Assembly: GCF_018327705.1 (NCBI RefSeq) | Contig: NZ_BNEM01000002.1 | Span: 3,906,001 to 3,970,000 of the forward strand | DNA from: Catellatospora sp. TT07R-123 | GTDB lineage: Bacteria > Actinomycetota > Actinomycetes > Mycobacteriales > Micromonosporaceae | Length of the DNA: 64,000 nucleotides | Direction: 5' to 3' | Shown: piece by piece, positions 40,918 to 48,060 of the stretch | Numbering within the stretch: the first letter of the stretch is position 1 | Layout: every line of letters starts with the position of its first letter | The notes under the pieces: model-generated | Database searches by the model: none | What the model saw: the letters and a program-made list of their open reading frames with translations, nothing else | What the model was told of the DNA's origin: nothing | Position numbers and translations under genes: made by a program

Positions 40918-43900
40918 GGCTCGACCACCTGGCGCCCCTTGCCCGAGACCGGGCAGCTCGACTTCACCGGGCACATCCGGCACTTGTCGTTGACCTTCGC
41001 CACGAACGTCGAGGCGGCCATCGTGGCGGCGGTGCGGTGCACCATCGCGTGCGCCCAGTTCGGGTCGCCGGACTCGCCGATCGCCTCCTGCACCTGCTCC
41101 TTGGCGTCCTTGTGCGTGGTGCCCAGCTGCACCAGCGCGGCCCCGCCGGAGACGTCCCCCTCCGGGAACCCGCCCGCCTCCACCGCCACCTGGTACGCCC
41201 CCAGCTGCGGATGTTCGGGCAGCTCCTCGCGGGTGGCGGTGGTGGTCTTGCCGGTCTTCAGGTCGATCACGACCAGGCGGCCCTGGTCGTCGACCTCCAG
41301 CCGGTCGACCCGGCCGACCAGGTCGATCGGTGGTTCGTGTTCGAGGCGCACCGCGAACTCGCGCTCGATCGCGACCAGGCGGCGCGGGTTCTCGGCCAGC
41401 CAGCGGGTGAGCTTGTCCAGCATCAGGCGGGAGCGGTCGCGCTCGCGCCCGGCCAGCCACTGCGCCGCCAGCTCGATCGCGTCGAACCGCGCCGCGACGT
41501 AGTCGACCAGCACCGCCGGGTCGCTCATCGCCTCGTCGGCGAGCATCGCCGCCGCGTGCACCAGGTTGCCCACGCCCTGCGCGCTGGACGAGGCGGCCGC
41601 GCCGCCGTGCTTCTCCAGCAGCCAGCGCAGCCCGCAGCGCAGCGCGCTCTCCATCGTCGACGGGGTGACCCGCACCGGCTCGTCCGGCCCGTGCAGCGGC
41701 CCGTCGTCGGTCAGCTCCGGCAGGCCCCACCAGTGCTCCGGGTGGGCGCCCGGGATGCCCGCGGCGGCCAGCCGGGCCAGCTCGCGGGCGGCGGCGTGAC
41801 GGCGCGGGCCGTCCGGGCCGACCACGGCCGCGCGCAGCTCCGCCACCAGCGCGGGCAGCGTCAGCGCGCGCGGCGGCCGGGCGAGCTCCAGCTCGGCGAC
41901 CTCGTCCTCGTCCACCTTCACCGGCGGGGCCAGCTCGAACAGGAACCGGCTCGGCCGGTCCTCGCCGTCGGCGCCGCCGACCGCGCCCGAGTCGACCGCG
42001 GTCACCACCAGGCGGCGCCGGGCCCGGGTCGCCGCCACGTAGAACAGGCGGCGCTCCTCGGTGAGCAGGGCGGCGGTCTGCGCCACCCGCTGGGCGCGCT
42101 CACCCGCCAGCGCCCGCTGCGCCACCTCGTCCACCAGCTGCTCCGAGCCCAGCAGGCTGCCGCGCAGCCGCAGATCCGGCCACACCCCCTCCTGTACGCC
42201 CGCGACCACGACCACGTCCCACTCCAGGCCCTTGGCCCCGTGGGCGGTCAGCAGCCGCACCGCCTCGCCCCGGTCGCCGCTGGCCGCCAGCGAGTCGGCG
42301 GGCAGCTGCTGGTCGGCGACGTGGTCCAGGAACGTGTCGATGCGCGCGCCCGGCAGCCGGTCGGTGAACCGGCCCGCCGCGTCGAACAGCACCAGGACCG
42401 CGTCCAGGTCGCGGTCGGCGGTCTCCGCGCGCCGCTGCTGGTCCAGGCCCAGCGCGGGGGACGTGGCGACCCCGGCCCAGCGCTCGGCCAATCCGGTGGC
42501 GCGCCACACCGCCCACAGCACCTCCTCGGCGGTGGCCCCCGGGCGGGCCGCCGCCTCCCGGGCGGTGGTCAGCAGCATCGCGATCCGCGCGGCCGGGCCC
42601 GCCCAGCGCCGGTCCAGCGCCGCCAGCTCCGCCGGGTCGCGCAGCGCCTCCACCAGCAGCTCGCCCGAGCCGCGCTCGTCTCCGGCCGCCATCGCCAGCG
42701 CCCGCAGCCCCTGGCGCAGCCGCCGCTCGGCCATCGGGTCGGCGCCGCCCAGCGGGGAGTGCAGCAGCGCCACCGCCGCCTCCTCGGTGAGCAGCTGCGG
42801 CCGCAGCGCGCAGCGCAGCAGCGTCAGCAGCGGCTTCACGGCCGGCTGCTGGTGCAGCGGCAGGTCCTCGGCGAGCACCTTGGTCGGCACGCCCGCCTGG
42901 CGCAGCGCGCGCTCGTACGCGGCGAGCTGGTTGTTGGTCGAGCGCATGATCACAGCCATCCGCGACCAGGGCACGCCGTCGACCAGGTGCGCCCGCCGCA
43001 GCCGGTGCGCCACGAACGCGGCCTCGCTGACCCGGCTGCGCAGCGCCACCACCTCGACGCCGGTGTCCGGGTCGGGCTCGCGGGCGGGCTGGTCGTCGCG
43101 CTGCACCGGCACCACGGGCAGGTGCCCCGGCAGCCTGCGGGCCAGCCGCGCCGTGGCCGCCCGGACCGTGGGCGCGGACCGGTGCGCGGTCGGCAGGATC
43201 ACCTCGGCGGCGCCCGGGAAGCGCCGCGTGAACGTGCGCACGATCTCCGGGTCGGCACCGCGGAACGCATACGTCGAGCTGTCGGGGTCGGCGAAGGCGG
43301 TCAGCGGCAGCCCGGTGGCGATCAGCTCCAGCAGCTCGATCTGCGCCGGGTCGGTGTCGGCGAGCTCGTCGACGTAGACGGCCGACAGGCGGGAGCGCTC
43401 GGCCGCGAGCAGTTCGGGGTCGCGGCGCAGCAGCCCGGTGGCGGCGCGGACGAGTTCGGCGTGGTCGTAGCCGACCGAGCCGCGGGTGGTGGCGTCGCGC
43501 AGGGCCATCGTCTGCTCGTACTCCCGCAGGAAGCGGGCGGCGGCCGACCAGTCGTCGCGGCGCCGCCACAGCGGGTCGTCCGGGCCGATGCCGCGCTCGG
43601 CGGCGCGCAGCAGCAGGTCGCGCAGCTGCTCGGCGAAGGCGCGGGTGTTCAGGGCGGGCAGCAGCCGGTCGGGCCAGCCGGCCGTCTCGCCGGGCAGCAG
43701 CTCGCGGATGACGAGGTCCTGCTCGGGGCCGGACAGCAGCCGCGGCGGCGCGTCGTCGTATAGGGCGGCAGCCCGTCTGAGCAGGCCGAACGCGTACGCC
43801 GGGAAGGTCCGGACCAGCGGTTCGTGACCGATGCCCTGGGCGATGCGGGCCTCGATGCGGCGGCGCAGCGACTGCGAGCCGCGGCGGCCGAAGGTGAGCA

Positions 43901-44123
43901 CCAGGATGCGCTGCGGGTCGGTGCCCTCGGCGACGCGGCGGGCGACCGACTCGACCAGCGTCGTCGTCTTGCCGGTGCCGGGGCCGCCGCGGACCAGCAT
44001 CGGGCCGGAGTCGTGGGCGACGGCGCGCAGTTGGGCGGGGTCGGGCAGCAGCGGCGGCTGGTCCGGGGCACTCCCCCGGACCAGCCGCCACTCCCGCTGA
44101 ACTCCGCTGCTCACGCCCCACAT
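40914..44123 (-). CDS. adnA: AdnA-type helicase-nuclease subunit with Fe-S cysteines
   Basis: 1069 residues from the ATG at 44123; GTG 44114 and a farther start at 44165 are possible. UvrD-like motor motifs: Walker A GPGTGKTTT (47-55), motif II AVYVDELADTDPAQ, motif V LTAHGAKGLEWDVV, motif VI LFYVAATRARR. Motif III is weak (AFADPDSSTYAFRGA). The C-terminal nuclease has DLVGRVDRLEVDDQ and LVVIDLKTGK. The cysteines CGLRW and CRMCPVKSSC would hold a 4Fe-4S cluster as in AddB-like nucleases. It partners with AdnB for end resection. It is first in the two-gene operon. Confidence 0.92.
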   Translation of the reverse strand: MWGVSSGVQREWRLVRGSAPDQPPLLPDPAQLRAVAHDSGPMLVRGGPGTGKTTTLVESVARRVAEGTDPQRILVLTFGRRGSQSLRRRIEARIAQGIGHEPLVRTFPAYAFGLLRRAAALYDDAPPRLLSGPEQDLVIRELLPGETAGWPDRLLPALNTRAFAEQLRDLLLRAAERGIGPDDPLWRRRDDWSAAARFLREYEQTMALRDATTRGSVGYDHAELVRAATGLLRRDPELLAAERSRLSAVYVDELADTDPAQIELLELIATGLPLTAFADPDSSTYAFRGADPEIVRTFTRRFPGAAEVILPTAHRSAPTVRAATARLARRLPGHLPVVPVQRDDQPAREPDPDTGVEVVALRSRVSEAAFVAHRLRRAHLVDGVPWSRMAVIMRSTNNQLAAYERALRQAGVPTKVLAEDLPLHQQPAVKPLLTLLRCALRPQLLTEEAAVALLHSPLGGADPMAERRLRQGLRALAMAAGDERGSGELLVEALRDPAELAALDRRWAGPAARIAMLLTTAREAAARPGATAEEVLWAVWRATGLAERWAGVATSPALGLDQQRRAETADRDLDAVLVLFDAAGRFTDRLPGARIDTFLDHVADQQLPADSLAASGDRGEAVRLLTAHGAKGLEWDVVVVAGVQEGVWPDLRLRGSLLGSEQLVDEVAQRALAGERAQRVAQTAALLTEERRLFYVAATRARRRLVVTAVDSGAVGGADGEDRPSRFLFELAPPVKVDEDEVAELELARPPRALTLPALVAELRAAVVGPDGPRRHAAARELARLAAAGIPGAHPEHWWGLPELTDDGPLHGPDEPVRVTPSTMESALRCGLRWLLEKHGGAAASSSAQGVGNLVHAAAMLADEAMSDPAVLVDYVAARFDAIELAAQWLAGRERDRSRLMLDKLTRWLAENPRRLVAIEREFAVRLEHEPPIDLVGRVDRLEVDDQGRLVVIDLKTGKTTTATREELPEHPQLGAYQVAVEAGGFPEGDVSGGAALVQLGTTHKDAKEQVQEAIGESGDPNWAHAMVHRTAATMAASTFVAKVNDKCRMCPVKSSCPVSGKGRQVVEP

Positions 44124-44209
44124 TTCACCACGAGAGGGCGACAGCCGACGCGGGCCGACCAGCAAGGGTCGGCAACGCCACCGGGCGCCCTCCCGGGTTT
44201 ACCGAACGC

Positions 44210-44215
44210 TATACT
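44210..44215 (+). promoter_or_regulatory. -10 element of a leaderless toxin-antitoxin promoter
   Basis: TATACT ends six bases before the toxin ATG at 44222, so the transcript should start at or next to the start codon. No ribosome-binding site is present, consistent with leaderless translation. Confidence 0.65.
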
Positions 44216-44221
44216 CACTCC

Positions 44222-44587
44222 ATGGAGCCCGACGAATGGGAGATCTACGTCGTCGAGGAGGTTCGGGACTGGATCGACGGCCTGGACGGGGCCACCCAAG
44301 CCCGGGTGGTGCAGGCCATCGATCTGCTGGCCGAAATCGGTCCAGGTCTGGGCCGACCACTCGTCGACACGATCCACGGCACCTCTGTCGCGAACCTGAA
44401 GGAGCTGCGTCCCGGCACCGTACGCATCCTCTTCGCCTTCGACCCCTGGCGCGCCAGCATCCTGCTCGTCGCGGGCGACAAGGCCGGGCAGTGGAACGCC
44501 TGGTACCGGGACGCCATCCCCCTGGCCGAGCAGCGCTACGAGATCTATCTGAAGGAACGGGCGCAAGAGGAGGGAGGACGGCCATGA
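44222..44587 (+). CDS. RelE/HigB-type toxin (phage Gp49-like)
   Basis: 121 residues. The fold markers are WEIYVVEEVRDWIDGL at the start, NLKELRPGTVRILFAFDP in the middle and a helical C-terminus (AEQRYEIYLKER). This is the Gp49/HigB-like branch of the RelE superfamily, whose members cleave mRNA on the ribosome. It precedes and overlaps its antitoxin gene by four bases; toxin-first order is usual for HigBA-type pairs. Active-site Arg/Lys are consistent with activity, not proven. Confidence 0.9.
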   Translation: MEPDEWEIYVVEEVRDWIDGLDGATQARVVQAIDLLAEIGPGLGRPLVDTIHGTSVANLKELRPGTVRILFAFDPWRASILLVAGDKAGQWNAWYRDAIPLAEQRYEIYLKERAQEEGGRP

Positions 44588-44901
44588 GCAGCTACGTCCG
44601 GTGGAAGGACATTCGCGGCGAATACGTCACCCGCGCCGGCGGCGAGCAGGCCGTGGAGGCGGGCAAGCAGGAACTCGTCAACGAGATGCTCGGACATCGC
44701 CTGGCCGAGGTGCGCCGTTCCCGAGGTCTGACCCAGCAGGAGGTGGCGGACCGCATGGGGGTGACGAAGGGGCGCGTGTCCCAGATTGAGCAGGGCAAGA
44801 TTTCCGGCCAGGATGTGCTCGCCCGCTTCGCCGCCGCGCTCGGTGGACGCCTGCACCAGGCGATCTACTTCGACGACGGCAACATCGCCGCCATCGCATA
44901 G
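44584..44901 (+). CDS. XRE-family antitoxin
   Basis: 105 residues from the ATG overlapping the toxin stop. The helix-turn-helix is LAEVRRSRGLTQQEVADRMG with VSQIEQGKISG (about residues 41-75). The N-terminal 35 residues probably contact the toxin, and the C-terminus is short and acidic (YFDDGNIAAIA). It should neutralise the HigB-like toxin and repress the shared promoter. Confidence 0.92.
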   Translation: MSSYVRWKDIRGEYVTRAGGEQAVEAGKQELVNEMLGHRLAEVRRSRGLTQQEVADRMGVTKGRVSQIEQGKISGQDVLARFAAALGGRLHQAIYFDDGNIAAIA

Positions 44902-44970
44902 GACCCGCTCCGCCTTCGCCGCGGCGGTCGGCTGGGGCGGGAAGGGCCACAGCCGACCGCGTGCGCACGG

Positions 44971-46008
44971 TCAGAGGATGCCGCGGGCGGCGAAGGCGGC
45001 CTGGACCTGGGCGGCGGCCGCGGGGCCGTACAGGCGCTGCGCCGTGGCGACGGTGGTGGCCGCCGCGTCGTGGAAGCTGGTGTCGGCGGCGAAGCCGAAC
45101 TGGGCCTCGACGATCACCGTGCTGCCCGCGACGTCGCCGAGCGCGTGGTGCACGTCCCACAGCGCCCGCGACCAGATCTCGCCGTCGGCGTGCACCTCGC
45201 CGCGCACGTCGGCCGGGTACATCTTGTTCCCGTCGAGCCGCCGCAGGCAGTGCGGGGCGGCGGTGTACGGCGTCGAGTCCCAGTCGGCCACGCACGCCTC
45301 GTCGGTGGCGGTCGGCACCCCGGTGGCCCAGTCGGTCACCACGACCGCCAGGTAGTCGCCGAAGGCCTCGCCGATCGCCCCGGACTCCAGGTCGGTGCCG
45401 AAGCCGGGGACCTGGGCGTCCTGCACCGAGTGGCCGTACTCGTGGATGATCACCTCGGCGTCCTCGGCGTCGTCGACGCCGCCCTTGCCGAGGGTGATGT
45501 TGGCCTTGTCGTCGCGGAAGAACGAGTTGTCGCCGCCGTACTGGTCGATGCGCAGCTCGATCTGGCGCTGGTTGACCGGCCGCAGCGTGCTGCCGAAGCC
45601 GAGGTGCTGGAGGTAGTGCTGGGCGGTGGTGACCCAGTAGTACCCCATGACCTGCTCGAACTGGTCCTTGTCCCGGTGCCAGTCGGCGAAGGAGCCGTTC
45701 CCGGCCAGGGCCCGCTGGCCGGTCTTGCTCTTGACGACGACGTACGCGCCGGTGAGGGTGCCGGAGCCGTCGAGGTCGGTCAGCGTCACCCGCCGGTACG
45801 CCGCCGCGAACGCCGGGCTGTCGGCGTCCTTGGCGTCGGCCAGGTTCTGGTCGCCCAGCTGCTGGACCGGGTTCGGGTAGAACACGGTGCCGGTCGCGGT
45901 GGCTCCGAAGCCGCCACCGGCCTGGGCGGCACCCCCGGTGACGGCGGTGGTGACCGCCACGGTCAGCGCGGCGGCGACGGCCGTCCCGCGGAGCTTGGAC
46001 AACTGCAT
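44971..46008 (-). CDS. Secreted M4/M36-like zinc metallopeptidase
   Basis: 345 residues from the ATG at 46008, with GGGGAGG five bases upstream; longer frames are unlikely. The signal peptide is LRGTAVAAALTVAVTTAVTGGAAQA. The zinc site is HEYGHSVQD followed 25-30 residues later by GEAFGDYLA (HExxH...E), as in thermolysin and fungalysin (M4/M36). It lacks the long inhibitory propeptide of full M36 enzymes. It acts outside the cell, probably on proteins. It is divergent from the ECF sigma gene at 46182. Confidence 0.88.
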   Translation of the reverse strand: MQLSKLRGTAVAAALTVAVTTAVTGGAAQAGGGFGATATGTVFYPNPVQQLGDQNLADAKDADSPAFAAAYRRVTLTDLDGSGTLTGAYVVVKSKTGQRALAGNGSFADWHRDKDQFEQVMGYYWVTTAQHYLQHLGFGSTLRPVNQRQIELRIDQYGGDNSFFRDDKANITLGKGGVDDAEDAEVIIHEYGHSVQDAQVPGFGTDLESGAIGEAFGDYLAVVVTDWATGVPTATDEACVADWDSTPYTAAPHCLRRLDGNKMYPADVRGEVHADGEIWSRALWDVHHALGDVAGSTVIVEAQFGFAADTSFHDAAATTVATAQRLYGPAAAAQVQAAFAARGIL

Positions 46009-46181
46009 GTCTGCCTCCCCTGTGAGATGTGCCCAGCCTATGGACGACGGTCCGCGCCCCGATTCATCCGACCCACCGACCACGATGTCGCGCCCGTGAC
46101 ACGTGGCAGGTCCGGCATACAACCCCCGTGGCGGCCGGGACCGTCTGAGGTCTGCAATGGACACCTAGGACGGGGGTGCCG

Positions 46182-46715
46182 ATGGCATCGGAAAGAACCC
46201 GCCAGCGGGATGCCGACTTCTCGGAGTTCGTCTCGGCGCAGCTGCCGACGCTGCGCCGGACGGCATACCTGCTGTGCGGAGACTCCCACCGGGCCGACGA
46301 CCTGGTGCAGGAGGCGGTCACCAAGCTCTACGTGCGGTGGCACCGCCTCGGCGACATCGAGCGGCTGGACCGCTACCTGCGCACCATGCTGGTGCGCGAG
46401 TTCCTCAACGAGCGGCGCCTGTCCTGGGCGAAGGTGCTGCTGTTCGGGAAGCCGGTGTACGAGCCCGAGGCCAGGGCCGACGACACCGAGCAGCGGCTGG
46501 CCGTACGCGCCGCGCTGGCGCGGGTGCCCGCGCGGCAGCGGGCCGTGCTGGTGCTGCGGTTCCTGTGCGACCTGCCCGTCGACGAGGTCGCGCTGCTGCT
46601 GGGCTGCACCGCCGGAACGGTGAAGAGCCAGACCTCACACGGCCTGGCCACGCTGCGCGGCCACCTGGGCGACCGGGTCGACCTGATCCCTGTTCTGGCT
46701 GAATCAAGGAGTTGA
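46182..46715 (+). CDS. ECF sigma factor (SigE/SigM-like group)
   Basis: 177 residues from the ATG at 46182 (GTG 46176 also possible). Region 2 is HRADDLVQEAVTKLYVRWHR and region 4 is LPVDEVALLLGCTAGTVKSQ. This is the actinobacterial SigE-type ECF family with short linkers. It is followed after two bases by a gene for a membrane protein with an N-terminal cytosolic segment, the usual place of an anti-sigma factor. The pair probably senses an extracytoplasmic signal. Confidence 0.92.
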   Translation: MASERTRQRDADFSEFVSAQLPTLRRTAYLLCGDSHRADDLVQEAVTKLYVRWHRLGDIERLDRYLRTMLVREFLNERRLSWAKVLLFGKPVYEPEARADDTEQRLAVRAALARVPARQRAVLVLRFLCDLPVDEVALLLGCTAGTVKSQTSHGLATLRGHLGDRVDLIPVLAESRS

Positions 46716-46717
46716 CA

Positions 46718-47950
46718 TTGGACAACGAGGATGAATACGGCCGCCGGCTGCTCCAGCCGCTGGCCGGGGAACCGCCCGTCCCGTCGCGGATCGACCTGTC
46801 CCAGGTGGTCGCGGCCGGGCGCAGGCGGCGGCGGACCCGCCACGCGGTGGGTACGACCGGCCTGCTCGCGGTCGCCATGGCCGCGGTGATGGCGGTGCCG
46901 GTGGTCATCCACCGCGCGTCGGCCGACCAGGCCGCCGCACCGGGCGCGTCCCGTTCGGGTACGGCGTCCGCGGCCGCGTCGCCCAGCCAGGCCGCATCCC
47001 GCTACGACCGCGGCGACGCCCCGCCGCTGCCGACCGCGTGCAAGGCCACGGAGCTGCCCTCCCCCGGCGGCGGCCACAGCTACGCCCGCGCGGTCGACCC
47101 GAGCGGGCACTACGTCGCCTACCGCACCTACATCAACGGGACCAACGCGCGGATCTGGCACGACGGGCAGGTCGTCGACGTGCCGATGCCCGGCGAGGAC
47201 AACGGGTTCGAGGCGGTCAACGCCTCGGGCGTCGCGGTCGGCGTGACCTTCGTCGGCGAGTCGCCCGGCGTGACCGCGATGGTGTACCGCGACGGCGGTG
47301 TGGCGAAGCTGCCCGGCGCCGACGGGGCCGCCCCGAGCGGCGTCAACGCCGCCGGGGTCGTCGTGGGCGAGAAGGGCGGCAACCCGGTCGTGTGGCGCTC
47401 GCTGACCAGCCGCCCCGAACCGCTGCCGCTGCCCAAGGGCTTCACCCAGGGCAGCGCCAACGACGTCGACGACGACGGCATGATCGTGGGCCACGTCTCC
47501 AAAGGCGGCGACCGCACCGCGTATGTGTGGTCGGCGTCCGGCAAGGGACGGGCGCTGCCCGCGCCGGTGCTGGGCGGGGTCACCGCGACCGACACCGACG
47601 CCCGGAAGATCACCAACGGCTGGGTCACGGGTTACGCCACGTTCCCCGGCAAGCAGGTCAACTCGGTGCGCTGGGACCTGGCCACCGGCAAGGTCGTGTC
47701 GTTGCCGAAGCTGACGTGGAGCAACGACGTCAGCCGGTACGGCTGGGTGACCGGCATGAGCACGAAGAACCAGGCGGTGCTGACCGACGGCACCCGGTAC
47801 CTGGTGCTGGAAGAGATCTTCCCCCGGTACCCGGAGTACGGGATGAACTTCGGGGAGTCGATCAGCGACGACGGCCTGGTCATCGTCGGGCAGAACGACG
47901 ACGGCGGCCACGACGGGCTCCAGCGCGCCCTGGTCTGGCACTGCTCGTAG
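46718..47950 (+). CDS. Membrane protein with outside beta-propeller, likely sigma-factor partner
   Basis: 410 residues from the TTG at 46718, placed six bases after AAGGAG; the TTG at 46712 is too close. About 40 cytosolic residues (ending AAGRRRRRTRHAVGTTG) are followed by one membrane helix (LLAVAMAAVMAVPVVI) and a low-complexity Ala/Ser linker. A domain with repeated units such as GFEAVNASGVAVGVTF, GVNAAGVVVGEK and SISDDGLVIVGQ follows. These are HAF-type repeats that form a propeller. The zinc-containing anti-sigma motif is absent. Its position after the ECF gene suggests an anti-sigma or sensor role, by inference. Confidence 0.8.
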   Translation: MDNEDEYGRRLLQPLAGEPPVPSRIDLSQVVAAGRRRRRTRHAVGTTGLLAVAMAAVMAVPVVIHRASADQAAAPGASRSGTASAAASPSQAASRYDRGDAPPLPTACKATELPSPGGGHSYARAVDPSGHYVAYRTYINGTNARIWHDGQVVDVPMPGEDNGFEAVNASGVAVGVTFVGESPGVTAMVYRDGGVAKLPGADGAAPSGVNAAGVVVGEKGGNPVVWRSLTSRPEPLPLPKGFTQGSANDVDDDGMIVGHVSKGGDRTAYVWSASGKGRALPAPVLGGVTATDTDARKITNGWVTGYATFPGKQVNSVRWDLATGKVVSLPKLTWSNDVSRYGWVTGMSTKNQAVLTDGTRYLVLEEIFPRYPEYGMNFGESISDDGLVIVGQNDDGGHDGLQRALVWHCS

Positions 47951-47960
47951 ACCGAGCCGA

Positions 47961-47994
47961 AGAGGGGCGCCCAGGTCACCCTGAGCGCCCCTCT
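47961..47994 (+). terminator. Terminator after the sigma operon
   Basis: A 10-bp perfect stem (AGAGGGGCGC/GCGCCCCTCT) with a 14-base loop, ten bases past the stop. Confidence 0.75.
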
Positions 47995-48008
47995 GCGGAG
48001 GTTGGTAG

Positions 48009-48046
48009 GGGCACCTTCCACATCGGATTCCGATCAGAAGGTGCCC
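48009..48046. terminator. Second hairpin, shared with convergent GH87 gene
   Basis: Arms GGGCACCTTC/GAAGGTGCCC enclose a small inner hairpin ATCGG-ATT-CCGAT; TTCCTTAC follows on the plus strand. It separates the two convergent units. Confidence 0.7.
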
Positions 48047-48060
48047 TTCCTTACTTCAGT

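Noticed and set aside
37663..44123. RecBCD or a phage-defence helicase pair
   Set aside because: Two UvrD-type motors each with a C-terminal RecB-like nuclease, in mycobacterial adnAB order, fit AdnAB better.
46009..46181. Autoregulated ECF promoter
   Set aside because: No pair of -35/-10 ECF-type motifs could be assigned with confidence in this gap.
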